Shown: piece by piece, positions 1-11,584 of the stretch
Position numbering within the stretch: the stretch's first letter is position 1
How the letters are laid out: each line of letters opens with the position of its first letter
From: Cryptomeria japonica
Lineage: Eukaryota > Streptophyta > Pinopsida > Cupressales > Cupressaceae
DNA: 60,000 nt
Direction of reading: 5' to 3'
Assembly (NCBI RefSeq): GCF_030272615.1
Contig: NC_081410.1
Location: 188,811,619-188,871,618, forward strand
The notes under the pieces: model-generated
Databases searched by the model: none
Told to the model about the DNA's origin: nothing
Seen by the model: the letters and a program-made list of their open reading frames with translations, nothing else
Made by a program: the position numbers and the translations under genes

Positions 1-759
1 GTCTTAAGACCACATGGACCTTCAAACTTGTGAGTTTTTGACAATTTTGTCAATGTTTTGAAGGAGCGAGAGCTGAAAGAAAAATTTGTGAAAACTGAAT
101 CTTCATGCATTTGTGGGTGATTTTTTTCCATTGACCTACTAGTTTTGGTGAGTAACTTGCCAAGAAATTGCCCAAAATCTGCTAGCAAGTTTACTCATGA
201 ATGATGCCTCATGAGTACTTGTGAGTTGGTGAGATTACTCAAGAGTTTTTAAACTATGGTTAGATCGACCATACATATGTATGCACAAAAGTAAGTAAAA
301 AATGCTATATTGAGAGTTGAACTTCAAACTTAAAAAGCTGTTATGAAAGAAAAGTTGCTTTGATATGCTTAAAATTGTTTTCTTGTACACGAGCAATGGG
401 TGTAGAAACCTTGTAGATCTCATTAGCAAAAAAATACCTATCAAAGGTATAACTAAGATTGAAAGGAGCCACTCCCCTCAACATTATAGATAAATGATGC
501 TGGACCCTGCAATGCATTGTTTATGTCAATGAAGTAGATGCAGCCATTCTATTTGTAGAAGAGGTAGCAACATCATTTTGGTTAATTACTTCGTCTTTAG
601 TTGGATGGGCTTGCACCTTTCTCTATTGCTACAAGTTCATCTCATGATCTGCCTAATTGACCCATGCATGATTCTCCTTTGTAAATATGGGATTTTCATC
701 CTTGGTGTTCTACTTAGATATGGTATCATACTACAAATCAATGGGAGCCAGTTCATTAC
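1..759. other. Spacer with no recognised gene
   Basis: AT-rich sequence. Only short open frames without recognisable domains are present on either strand. The far end may still belong to the 3' flank of the hAT relic that follows on the minus strand. Confidence 0.5.
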
Positions 760-2960
760 CTGCTGTCATAACTTTTATCATTCTGTGATAAGAGGCACAA
801 TTTGTAGAGCACAAATACAAGATCACATTCAAGCAACAACTTGTTGCATTTTTTAGAGTGTATACGTTACAAGATATTCCAAGTGCACTCACAATGTGAT
901 GCTCTACATGATTCACTTAACACTTGGATGTCAATACTTTGAAGATTGGGCATCCTAGTGCCAAAACTTTCCTGCCATGCATTTAGAATGAAAAAAATAG
1001 AACATTTAAGATTAACAAATACAGCAAATTCAACATTTAATAACAAAGAAGGAAAATATTTAAATCAATGCTTCAAAGCATGCAAACTTTGCCTGGCCTA
1101 GTAGTTCTTGTTGACTTCCATATGCCTTGAGAAAAGAGATCTAGTGCTTGTATGTAGATCTCAATATTGGAAATAATCTTCTCTGAATTGTGACTTGGCT
1201 CCATAGGACTATGTAGAGGCCTCGCATAGTATTTTTGGTTATCCTTGAAACTTTCAAGAAGTTGGAAGGCTGGGTTGAGTAAGTATGCACAAATATGTAG
1301 TGCCCTACAAAGTTGCCTCAGTTGTCTTACCTAGTGCTGGTCTGAGAAAATCCCAAATGATTCCAAATTTCTCCACCACACTAGAATGGACAAGTCTAAT
1401 ATGCTCCTTGGCTTGGTGCATTCCCTTGTATAAGTAGGCCATTTAATTTATCTCCATCAACTACACAAAGAGAAACCAATGGCTCAATGACCTATAAAAA
1501 GTCAAGTAATTAAGAAAACAACTCTTAACTACTTGAGACTCAAGCCATAATTTATAAATGAAGGAAAAATAAAATTAAAAAACACTAAAACAAGAAAAGG
1601 AAAAAGCTTTGTGAACTTAAATTTACAATCTCCTTAGGAGTCCAAAAGAGGTCTCATCAAATACTCAATCTGTCACATTGATCACAACATTCACCTTTGA
1701 GTTGGAAGACTTGTTCCATTGCTCACCAGCAAACAAATGTGGACCACATGAAAACATTCGCATCAAAGAAGCATTTGCTTGTAATAAATATTGCAAGCTG
1801 ATGAATCAGGTTGCAAAATGAGAACCCTCACATCAAAGAGATTACCTAGGCATGGTAATAAATGTATTTACAAATGTTGTGCCCATGCTCCACAAGTGGC
1901 CTGATTTACTCTAGTTTGCCACGATTTTCTAGCATTGGATCAATGTAATGTGTTGAGCAAGGAGTCCAAAATATGCTGGAGTCTTTCTCCATTATAAATC
2001 TACTTACAACAACATAATTCCTCGTGTTGTCAATAACTAATCTATTCCTCTCCGAAGTCTCTGCCAAAACTTCTTCCAAAATGTGACACAAATAATGTAT
2101 TTTTTTGCTCTTTCTTGAGGCATTGGCTGACTTCAATAAGATTGTGCCACTAGAAGAAGATACTAACAAATTTAGCAGCATCTTGTCTTTTCTGTCGGTC
2201 CATCCATTGGACATGATAGTGCAACCCTTCTTCCTCTAGATATCCTGCTGCTCAATGATCAACTGTACATCAGCCATCTTTTCCACCAAAGTTTGTCCCA
2301 ATAGATCATAAATAGAAAGGGTTTTGAACCCCCAACCAATGACAACAATTGTATCAAGTATCAACCAATGCTTGCCAATAAGAGAATTCAAAACATACAA
2401 AAATAATGCATTGAAAAAAAAACACCAATTTGAACAATTCAAATAAAAAATAAAACAGTGAATAAAATTTTAGAAATTACAATTAATAATGAGAATTAAA
2501 AAATCAAAATGTTACCTTGCTGTATTGAAGGAAATTCAAATATCACAAAATTGCCAAAAGTTGGCAACTACACTCCTTGCCGCCATTTGCTTGTCCTTGT
2601 TCTAACTGGAATATACTCTCTAACAATGATCGGTAACTAGGAGCATTGTGTAGCATAAACGAACTCTCTGAAGTATAAGCTCTAGACCCAATGCCACTCA
2701 AACCTGTTTCACTTGTAGGTATTGAAGAGGTAGAAGGCATAGATATTTTTGGTTTTGCCTTATCATTTGCCCCTTCTTTTCTTGAAAGGCTTTTAATTGG
2801 CCTGGCACCTCTCTCATAACCTTAGAGTCTTACATTTTTGCATAATGAAACATCACGTCCAGGTATGCTGTCAAGGTGGTTCTTGAAGCAATTAATGCCT
2901 CTGAAAAACTTGACACCAAAGTACTTGCAAAAAAATTGCCCTTTCTTCTTACCCAGCATG
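760..2960 (-). pseudogene. Decayed hAT-type transposase (BED finger, DUF659, C-terminal dimerisation domain)
   Basis: Reading the minus strand from about 2960 downward, the domains appear in the order of plant DUF659/hAT transposases. A BED-finger-like segment lies at about 2960-2840 (CKYFGVKF, then NHLDSIPGRDVSLC, with one of the expected cysteines replaced by Phe). A 102-residue open stretch at 2214-1906 is a clear DUF659 match (begins MSNGWTDRKDKMLLNLLV and includes FWTPCSTHYIDPML). Weaker pieces follow at about 1760-1620 and 1485-1200 (EPLVSLCVVDGDKLNG; EHIRLVHSSVVEKFGIIWDF). The C-terminal dimerisation region lies at about 985-770 (PNLQSIDIQVLSES; CECTWNIL then a stop; KCNKLLLECDLVFVLYK). 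Stops and frame changes separate the pieces, so no functional transposase can be made. I did not identify terminal inverted repeats or an 8 bp target duplication. Family assignment is by recognised sequence pattern, not a search. Confidence 0.85.
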
Positions 2961-4745
2961 CCATGCTTCCAAGAATTGTCTTAATTTTGTGGTCTTAATA
3001 TATTAAAATTGTAACCCATACATTATGGAGATAAAAAACAGAAGGGTTAATTTAAGAATGTAGACTGTTAATAGTAATACAAAAGACAAAGCAAAAATGC
3101 AAAGCAAAGAAGCTAAAAAAACTGCTAAGGTTAAAAAATCCAAAAAAGAGAAAGATCAAAACAAAAAATGAGGAGATTAAAGAAAAAAGAAAGGATAAAA
3201 TCTAGGATTTTATTTTTCTTTTTTGTAGAATTTGAATTTAAAATGTATAAAAATTAAAATACAAGTATTAAACATGAAGGAATGAAGGAGAAAAACAATG
3301 ACAGAAGAACAAAGATTTTCAATTTCCCTTTACTTGTTGATGCATAAAGTTGAAAGCTGAAATTTAGTGTAACTCAAACCCAACTCCTTTTATCTGCTCC
3401 TCATTCTCATAAATCAACTGTCAAATCAATCGTATCAGCTCCTTGCACAAATATGTTCAGTTCCTTTGAATAGAGAATGAAAGACCAAGTAAAGTGAGTG
3501 AGGGTGAAAAGACTTTGAAAGCAAATGTTCAATTCAAAATAGACTCAAATTGGTCATAGGAGGATTTTAATGTGTTAGTGGCTGATTAAAGTAGGCAATG
3601 ATTCCACTTGTTATTTTTCAAGTATGTTTTATTATAACTACCTGTCTGATAGATTTGCGAGTCCCACATATTGACTTGGTGAGTTTGCAAGTCCAGAGTA
3701 GGGGCTTGCCAGGGAAGCCTCTTATCCAACCTCACAATTCTGGTCAGTTCCTCAGCGAGTACCATTGTCATGATTTACATGTTTCAGCAAGTTACACTGG
3801 GTAGTTTTACTCATCAAGGCTCTCACTCCAGTACAATATATGTGCACGTTACACATGTGATGTATGCATTTATATATGCAAGTTACAAGGTACAAATAGC
3901 CCAATGGTATATGGATTCAACACAGCATTTCTCTCTCTTTAGACGTAGCTTAGAAGTTAGAACTCCAGTGAAGTACTCAAATATTAGGCGTATTCCTGGT
4001 TTATGGTCTATTACAATCATGACGTCCTGTCCTCTCAAATAAGGTGATTCAAACCTGTTATATGTAGGTCTCTGATGACAATATGCCTTTAGGCACCATT
4101 TTGGGTGACTTCGATCAAAAGAAACACGACTCATACAAAGGGGACATTGCATTCATAGATTATTTTATGCTAAACATGGGTTACGTACATATCCTTGGAA
4201 AGCCCTTGCAATGTTCATTGCAATATTGGATAGTTCATCAAATATCATAAAGGTTCTTTCCTTCTAATTAGTGCTCAAGGATGGAGAGAACTAGATGGAT
4301 GTTGAGTTACAACAGTTTTGAACTAGGAAATATCAAAAAATTATCGTAGTTATTATAGAAATTTCCCTGTTTCTCTCCTTGGTTTAACAGGATCAGATTT
4401 AAATCAGAAGACATGAAGAATTGCCATATTTTTTCTTGAATTTTCAAACTTTATTGTATGTGAAGTATTCTCCTTTGTATCCAAACCAGTTTGTTCTTTG
4501 TGAATTTAATTCTTATCAATTTAGTCATTTGTAAGATCTCTTTTTAGCTGTACTGTTCAATATTTATAGTTATGGAATACATTCAAAAGCTTTTGTGCTT
4601 TTGCACTTTCTTCAATTTTGTGATTTAGAATACTTAAATTCTTGCAACTTTGTAATTCAGATTAGCATGTGGTACTAAGTAGAAATTTTAAGGAACCATG
4701 ATGACCTGATGCATTATATTTTTCCTTCATAAAAATTTTACACAG
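2961..4745. other. Spacer or long intron, no exon recognised
   Basis: About 1.8 kb of AT-rich sequence upstream of the L-galactose dehydrogenase exons. It may be intron of that gene. I looked on the plus strand for the preceding exons (the central aldo/keto-reductase barrel) and did not see them. Short open frames on both strands between 3600 and 4150 have no recognisable domain. Confidence 0.4.
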
Positions 4746-5155
4746 TTTTGTTCTTAACAATGAACTTTTTGGGGCTTCTAATGTAAGATGAAATAAAGAA
4801 TGAAATCCTTTCGTCTAATTTTTGTTCTTAGTAACGAACTTTCTGGGGCGTCTAATGTAAGATGAAATGAAGAATGAAATCCTTTTGTCTAATTTTTGTT
4901 CTTAGTAATGAACTTTCTGGGGCTTGTAATGTAAGATTAAATAAAGAACGAGTAAGATGAAATAAAGAATGAAATCCTTTTATCTAATTTTGTTCTCAGT
5001 AATGAACTTTCTGGGGCTTCTAAAGTAAGATTAAATAAAGAACGAGTAAGATGAAATAAAGAATGAAATCCTTTTGTCTAATTTTTGTTCTTAGTAATGA
5101 ATTTTCTGGGGCTTCTAATGTAAGATTAAATAAAGAACAAAATCCTTTCGTCTAA
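4746..5155. repeat. Five-copy tandem repeat (units 73-95 bp)
   Basis: Five consecutive imperfect copies, starting near 4746, 4819, 4893, 4988 and 5082. Each contains TTTTGTTCT, then GGGGC, then GTAAGAT and ends AAATCCTTT-GTCTAA. The third and fourth copies hold an extra internal duplication of about 21 bp (GATTAAATAAAGAACGAGTAA). The array stops just before the acceptor of the exon at 5178, so it is intronic. Confidence 0.9.
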
Positions 5156-5177
5156 TTTTTGGCTTGTCCTAGTTTAG

Positions 5178-5564
5178 GCTGCTTGTGCAGCAGCTGCAAC
5201 CCATTGCAAAGCTAAGGGGAAGAACATCTCAAAACTGGCGTTGCAGTATAGCTTGAAGAACACAGACATTTCTTCAGTATTGGTTGGCATGAACTCCATT
5301 CAACAGGTTTGCTTGGCAATCAAATTTTTAAATTTATTCTTTACAGTAGGTTCTTTAAAAAAAAAGGGGAGGTAGAGGTTTGATTGGTTCATTGGTGATC
5401 TAACATGACCATTTAAATTTTTCCCTTAGGTCCAAGAAAATGTTGCTGCAGCCATTGAAGCAAACAAAGGTCAAAATATTGATGATGAATTGCTCAAAGA
5501 AGTGGAAGTTATCTTTAGTCCGGTAAAGAACTTATCGTGGCCAAGTGGTGTTACTCAGAATTAG
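5178..5564 (+). CDS. L-GalDH: L-galactose dehydrogenase, last two coding exons (partial gene)
   Basis: L-galactose dehydrogenase is an NAD-dependent, cytosolic aldo/keto-reductase-family enzyme that oxidises L-galactose to L-galactono-1,4-lactone in the plant ascorbate (Smirnoff-Wheeler) pathway. Two exons are visible. Exon A is 5178-5306, 43 codons, phase 0, acceptor TTTAG, donor CAG/GTTTGC. It encodes CKAKGKNISKLALQYSL and ISSVLVGMNSIQQ, the conserved C-terminal part of the barrel. The intron 5307-5429 is 123 bp and ends TTCCCTTAG. Exon B is 5430-5564, 44 codons plus TAG, and encodes VQENVAAAIEANK, EVEVIFSPVKNLSWPSG and the usual short tail. Both exons are open and splice in frame, so the gene end looks intact. 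The N-terminal two thirds, including the catalytic residues, are not recognised in this window. The earlier exons may lie upstream of the window behind a long intron, or this may be a truncated copy. Confidence 0.85.
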
Positions 5565-6099
5565 CTGAATTGCCATATATGTGTGTATTTAAGTAATGTT
5601 TATATTGAGATTAATCCTCATGCTGCCAAGTAAATTTTCACCAGTGATAAGACTTTGTAAATAAGGTAGTCAATTTCTTGGAATAACTCTAGGGGAGTCT
5701 TAAAAAGCACCATCTTCACTTTGTTTTTGAAATTTTTTAAAGACAGTCACAATAGTTATTTCTTATAAATACTATCTTAATATTTTAAATTCTTCCATAA
5801 AATAATGAAAGGTGTGCACTATAGTTATTCCTTATAAATACAAATTGATTACCACTGGACCAATAAACTTGTGGTATTTTTACAGCATCTTCAAAGAACT
5901 TCAAAATTTTGTTGCACAAGAAAGCTGACTTCTTTGAATGATGAATGTTTTAGTGATGAAATATGTAATTTGAAGCTATAAATTTATGCAGTGAAATAAC
6001 TTTGCCTGTATGCACATGACGGCAAAAGTTTACAAGGGGTACTTTCATATCAATGTCACCATTCCTGGACTAATATGATAGTGAGCTAGAAATATCTTG
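5565..6099. other. 3' flank of L-galactose dehydrogenase, probable 3' UTR
   Basis: AT-rich sequence follows the stop codon at 5564. A canonical AATAAA lies at 5862-5867. It is a plausible but unproven polyadenylation signal, about 300 bp past the stop. No other gene is seen. Confidence 0.4.
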
Positions 6100-6468
6100 T
6101 TAATACATGCTTGAACTATTTACTGAAAAGGCAACATTGGCAAAATTTGTCTTGGTAAAGAGCTACTAATAACTTGTTAATGCATGCTTGATCTTTTTAG
6201 TGAAGACACAATATCGGCAGAATTTGCCTTGATCTTAAAATTTCTATATATATTTTGGCAGATAAAATATTGGGACATATCATTGAGGCAGGAAATTTAA
6301 TATTGCTTTATCACAACAGTTGCTTATTGAGATGTCCTTTGGGTCTTCTGATATTAAAATTTCTAAATATTTTTTTGATAGATGAATATTGGTACATCAC
6401 TGAGTGTGGAAATTTAATATTGCTTTATCACAACATTCTTTTATTGATACGTCCTTTGGGTGATAGAC
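6100..6468. repeat. Two adjacent two-copy tandem duplications
   Basis: A diverged pair lies at about 6100-6176 and 6177-6234; both begin GTTAAT-CATGCTTGA and include GGCA-AATTTG-CTTG. A clearer pair follows at 6235-6353 and 6354-6468; both begin TTAAAATTTCTA, share AATTTAATATTGCTTTATC and end near GTCCTTTGGGT. The open frame across the second pair (6255-6485) has no recognisable domain. Confidence 0.75.
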
Positions 6469-6795
6469 TGCCTTTTCATTCTTAGAAAATGTTCAGGTAG
6501 GCTCGTGATATAGTCTAGTTATGGGGGTCTTGTCAGACAACCAAAGTCAAGCAGCCAACAATACAAATTCAACACAACAACAATTACTTCTAGTTTTATC
6601 ATAAATTTTCAAATAGAAATCTTACAACACTACAAGGAGTACAATTAGATATTCAATTCTCATAGAATCACCTCCTGAAATCTCTCGAAAGATAACACTA
6701 ATTCCTCTTTATACTTGGGTTCAAAGGAAGTTAGATTGCTTCAAGATCTGATAGTTAAAAGAAATTGAGTTGTTGCAAGAAGAAGAAAATCTGGT

Positions 6796-6960
6796 TTGAG
6801 CAAGAAATTTTGCATGTTTGATTCACTGATAAGCTTTTGCAAATGTTCACTTTGAGTGGGAAATTCCACACGTTTGGTTCACTGATGAGCTTCTGCAAAT
6901 ACCCAGTTCGAGTAAGAAGCATTGCATGTTTACTTCACTATCTAGATCTCACAAATATCC
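6796..6960. repeat. Three-copy tandem repeat of about 56 bp
   Basis: Three imperfect copies start near 6796, 6849 and 6905. Shared features are TT-GAGT/C-A-GAA near the start, CA-GTTT--TTCACT in the middle and a final GCAAAT or ACAAAT. The remaining sequence up to 7679 holds no recognisable gene. Confidence 0.7.
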
Positions 6961-7679
6961 ATTTTGTGGAGATCCAATGTCCATTCAAACAAAATGGTTA
7001 TAACCTATTCAAAGTCCGGTTCTCTTGAAAATCCTCACATTCATGCGTTGTTGACATCATTGTTACATCATCTTGTCCTGTTTGCGGAAGCTCCTTTGCT
7101 TTTTGAATAGAACCTTTAATTGATACACACATCTGATTTAGTTGCATTTGTCCATAGATCATACAATGTTGGTGTCATGCTTATCTCATCATTTGCTTGC
7201 GTCATGCTAAACTGGCTCTGAAAACTTTAAAAAGTTCAGTTCAATTGATTTTACTCGCAAATCCAATTGGCCATGACATTCTCGCAAATGTGGAAAAATA
7301 AGTTAGAACTATTTGTGAGAAAATAACTTAGAACTGGTTGAACATATGTCTGGATCTACACCAAAGTGTTGTAAGCCCACTTATAGACCAAAATTCTGCA
7401 TGCTCATAACTTAGCCAATTTTCATCCATTTTTTACCAAAGTTGAATTGCAGGCCTCCATTAAGTTTTTTTACAAGGTAAAGCCCTTACTTGGCCCAAAT
7501 TGAATATGAAAATTCTCCCGAGCAGCAAACCCCATAACTAATTGAAACACAAAAAAATGAATTGAAATAGAAAATAGAACTTGAAATATTTTTGAGTGAT
7601 GCAAGATTGCTTGTGGAACCAAAAACACCTCCATGGTGAAAAATGGGGTAGGCTTAGGTTTGTGCCTTGCCATTACCTT

Positions 7680-7685
7680 GGTCTT
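7680..7685. other. Target-site duplication, left side of the copia element
   Basis: GGTCTT immediately before the LTR start TGTTAG. It is matched by GGTCTT at 14726-14731 after the other LTR. Depending on whether one G belongs to the LTR end, the duplication is 5 or 6 bp. Confidence 0.85.
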
Positions 7686-8918
7686 TGTTAGATAGTTCAA
7701 ATAACTGGAAGACTGAGAGGGCGAGGGGCAGTGGGGGGTGGGTGAATCAGTTGTCACAGATTATAGGAACCATTAGCAATTAAAACTTTCATACCAGAAC
7801 CCAAATCATTAATATCGGAATATAAGTTAAACCAATTAAACATAAACAATAATCATAGAATAAAAACCGTCCACATAACACCAAGATTTGTACGTGGAAA
7901 ACCCGGTAAAGGGAAAAACCACGGTGGAAAGCTTACCCACAGTCAGATAATACTTTTGCAGTAAGTATGTGAATTACAATTGAGGGGCCTGCACTTGCAG
8001 GAAGACCAACAACCTAGAGCGCATTGCTCATCACAAAAGGAGTCTCACTGACTACAAAAAATACCAGGCTACAATCCGGAGAAGGGTTGAACTGCAAAAG
8101 ATAGCATCTCCTATACCTGCGTACAGTTTCGGTTAAGCTCAATATCGGAGGACTAAATCCTTTAACATAAACCCAATTCAATCTCCAATGATCGACCAAC
8201 TCCTCTGCCTGAATGATATTACATTATTCGCATATTACATTCCTTGACCATGACCTCTAACAACAACCATGATGATCTACAATGAGATCTTACATCTATT
8301 TATACAAACCCTCGACCCTTAACAATTAGGTTGGCCACCAGATAATAAACCAATTACATAATTACAAACCATGTCGGCCTGAGGCCAAACAAATAATATC
8401 CAACACAAAAGACATCTCAGAAATACATCAATAAGTCCTATCCGCACGTTACATTAAAGTCAGTCCATAACCTAGATCAACCGGGACCAAAAATAGGTTC
8501 ATACGCCACAACAATGATCTCCATCTGCTAAGTCTCGAATATAATCACCAACAACATCCCAAAATTCCATCAGAAGCTGCACCAACACCACTTATGCAAT
8601 TCATCAAAGATCTTTATCAAAAGTTCTGCTGATGAAACCCTCGTTCAAACCAAAAACCAATCTTCTAAGCAAGCAGGATAGCATCTGGTCTCTAGACCAA
8701 AACCAACTGATCAAATATGAGCATAAGTATCATGAACAAACCAATTTCATCACCAGACTATACCGGAGCTTGCCGGATCATGCCAGATCCAAGTTAACCA
8801 GAAACCACTTAACCTACTGGGACCACAAGGGTGCCAGTAAAACATCCAAACAACTAGTGTTGACATCAATGACAAAACATCAATGCAACACATAATCAAT
8901 TCCACCAAATGGCCAACA
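7686..8918 (-). repeat. Copia 3' LTR (1233 bp)
   Basis: On the plus strand it begins TGTTAGATAG and ends GGCCAACA, giving the TG...CA ends of an LTR. It aligns over its whole length with 13514-14725. The short open frame 8014-8199 inside it recurs in the other LTR (13650-14006) and is not a gene. The block at 7871-7927 is shared with other copia LTRs in this window. Confidence 0.95.
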
Positions 8919-8931
8919 ATCTCCCCCTTTG
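8919..8931 (-). promoter_or_regulatory. Polypurine tract of the copia element
   Basis: On the minus strand the sequence is AAAGGGGGAGAT directly before the 3' LTR. This is where plus-strand DNA synthesis is primed. Similar G-rich copies recur within the next 250 bp (near 8990, 9047, 9080 and 9165). Confidence 0.85.
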
Positions 8932-9253
8932 ACATTGATGGCAACACTAGATGTGAAAAACATCTAAGTACCAAGAAATGCCAAACAAGTCTCCCCCTAT
9001 GGAAGACAACCAACAATCTTCCATAGATAGTTCTGAAAATCAATATCTCTCCCCTTTTTCCTTTTCTTTTTAACATCAATATCTCTCCCCCTTTGACATC
9101 AATGCCATAAATCTGACAGAAATATCAAAGCAAAAGCATAAACCTCTGAATCACAAAGCTAACTACTCCCCTTGAATAGTAGCATCCCACATCAGTGCCA
9201 AAATGAATAGTATCTCTGATAATACATGTCGGACTGATGCCAAACTGCATCAA

Positions 9254-10534
9254 TCAAGTTTCTATCAGAGGGACAGAAACTCCCAATTTGTCTCTCAGGT
9301 ACTCAAATGATTCCTTGGACAAAGGTTTAGTGAAAATATCTGCAATATTTTATTTAGTGTTCACATAAACCAGTCTAACTTCATTTGCTTCCACCTTCTC
9401 CTTCAAAATGTTATACTTGATAGATATTTGCTTTCTTTTAGAATGAAATATTAGATTTTTTGATATATCAATAGCAGCAGAGTTATCACAGTGAATAACT
9501 ACCGGTGCATCACAATCCACCTTTATATCCTTCAGCATTTGCTTCATCCATAAAACGTGTGTACAGTTAGTAGCAGCAGCAACATATTTAGCTTCAACAG
9601 TAGATAAAGAAGTACATGATTGTTTCTTGCTGATCCATGAACCCAACTTCTTTCCAAGAAAGAAAGCTCCATCGGAAGTACTTTTCCGGTCATCAACATC
9701 TCCAGCCCAATCAACATCTGTATATGCGCATAAAGTAAAGTTATCATCCTTAGGGTACCACAAATCATTTTTTGATGTACCTTGCAAGTATCTAAAAATC
9801 CTTTTCATCACCATCTCATGTTTTTCTCTAGGATCACTCTGAAATCTTGAAACAATACAAACAACATTCATAATGTGAGGCCTAGTCTGAGTCAAATAAA
9901 GCAAACCTCCAATCATAGATTTGTATCTTGTAGGATTTATCGGTGCAGAAACATCTTTTCTTGTCAATTTCTCACTGGTAACCATAGAAGTACTTACCGG
10001 TTTAGAATCTCCTATACCAAATTTCTTCAATAATTCCTTAGCATATTTAGCTTGACAAATGAAAATACTTTTGTCAGCCTGAGTAATCTGCAAACCTAAG
10101 AAATTTTTTATCTCACCAATCATAAACATCTCAAATTCTTTCTCCATATTCTTAGAAAATTCTATGCATAACTTATCTTCACCTGAAAAAATAATGTCAT
10201 CAACAAATACTTCAATAATCAGTATATCATCATCAATGATTTTATAATATAAATTATTGTCAGCACTGCCCTTAGTAAAACTAAACTTCAAAAGATATTT
10301 ATCCAATCTTGGATACCAAGCTCTAGGTGCTTGTTTCAATCCATGTAAAGCTTTCCTGAACCTGCAAACCATATCTGAATTATCTGATAGTGAAAAACCA
10401 TCAGGTTGCTCAATATAAACTTCCTCATCAAGATCCCCATTCAAAAATGCATATTTAACATCCATTTGATAAACCTTGTAGTTTTTATAAGCAGCATAGG
10501 CAAGAAATAATCTTACAGTTTCAATCCTAGCCAT
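9254..10534 (-). pseudogene. Copia reverse transcriptase and RNase H
   Basis: An open stretch of 394 codons (10534-9350) carries the copia reverse transcriptase core. The first catalytic Asp is in [10 protein letters not shown] (residues 24-33), [13 protein letters not shown] is at about 62-74 and the active-site motif FVDDIIFSG at 110-118 (usually YVDD). RNase H follows, with [18 protein letters not shown], then [10 protein letters not shown] and IHCDNSAAI, so the acidic residues are present. An in-frame TAA at 9350-9352 cuts off the last 32 residues. These still read on in frame (NIADIFTKPLSKE) to a natural-looking TGA at 9254-9256. The upstream boundary is also an artificial one: a TAG at 10571-10573 separates this piece from the start of the reverse transcriptase. 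It is part of one polyprotein, not a separate gene. Confidence 0.92.
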
Positions 10535-10570
10535 AGGTGCAAAAGTCTCTCCATAATCAATTCCTTCCTT

Positions 10571-11116
10571 CTAAGAATATCCTTTACAAACCAATCTAGC
10601 CTTATTCCTTATAACTTGACCATCCTCATTTAATTTATTCCTAAAAACCCATTTAGTTCCAATAATATTTTTATTTTTAGGCCGGGGAACCAAGGTCCAT
10701 GTGTTATTTTTCTCAATCTGATATAATTCTTCTTCCATAGCTTTCAACCAATATTCATCTTTACATGCCTCAATTACTAATACCAGTTCAACTTGTGAAA
10801 TTAAACATACCTTATTAGTTGCCAGTCTTCTTCTTGTCATCACTCCATTGCTCTTGTCCCCAATGATTTGATCTTTTGAATGATTCAATCTCACATACCT
10901 AGGAGTCTTCTGACTTTCTGTTCCTCTTCTCTGTTCTTCAGTTACTGTAGAATTCTCTGATGTTGCCGGAGTAACTGGTTCAACTCTATGTTTTGGTAAA
11001 GGTGCTACCGGTTTAGATATAATCATTTTCACTGTTGGTTTCTTCTCATAAACTCTGTTTTGATATATGTTCAGCTCATCTACTTTGACATTAGCACTCT
11101 CCACAATTCTCTGCAA
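10571..11116 (-). pseudogene. Copia integrase C-terminal linker and start of reverse transcriptase
   Basis: A 181-codon open piece. The first part is the variable, charged linker after integrase (RTESQ-like, hydrophilic, with GVMTRRRLATN). From about residue 120 it enters the conserved beginning of copia reverse transcriptase (WLKAMEEELYQIEKNNTW, then LVPRPKNKNIIGTKWVFRNK and ARLVCKGYS). A TAG at 10571-10573 ends it inside the reverse transcriptase domain; the same frame continues into the next piece. Between 11117 and 11359 the frame continues upstream into integrase without a methionine. Confidence 0.88.
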
Positions 11117-11359
11117 TCTCTTGTTATAACATCTATATGCTTTTTTTTCATTAGAATAACCAAGAAATATGCCTTCATCACATCTAGGATCAAATTTCCC
11201 AATAATATTATCTCTTCTGATATAACATTTGCTACCAAAAATTATAAAATATTTAACTGTAGGTGTATTGCCAAACCATAATTCATAAGATGTCTTACCG
11301 GTTTCTCTTTTGATATGTACTTTGTTGAATGTATAAACCGTTGTGCTTATTGCTTCTCT

Positions 11360-11584
11360 CTAGTAGATATGAGGTAGACTAACTTCCATCATCACTGTTC
11401 TAGCAGCATCCAAGATAGTTTTGTTCTTCCTTTCCACAACTCCATTCTGCTGAGGTGTCCGGGGGGCAGAAAATTGTCTTCTTATACCATGCTTGTCACA
11501 AAAGTTATTACACTCACCGGATGTGAATTCACCACCATGATTTGATCTCAAACATTTAATCTTCAATCCTGTCTCAGTTTCCAC
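11360..11584 (-). pseudogene. Copia integrase catalytic core, second half
   Basis: This 74-codon piece contains CLRSNHGGEFTSGECNNFC (second catalytic Asp replaced by Asn in the usual SDxGGEF motif) and PRTPQQNGVVERKN with the catalytic Glu. It is joined to the preceding piece by a one-base frameshift near 11585 and ends at a TAG (11360-11362). With a mutated catalytic residue, a frameshift and a stop, integrase is not functional. Confidence 0.9.

Noticed and set aside
8014-8199. 61-codon open frame, with a longer relative at 13650-14006
   Set aside because: The same sequence is in both copia LTRs; it is LTR sequence and not a gene.
8750-9079. 109-codon minus-strand open frame
   Set aside because: It spans the LTR edge and polypurine tract of the copia element, so it cannot be a real protein unit.
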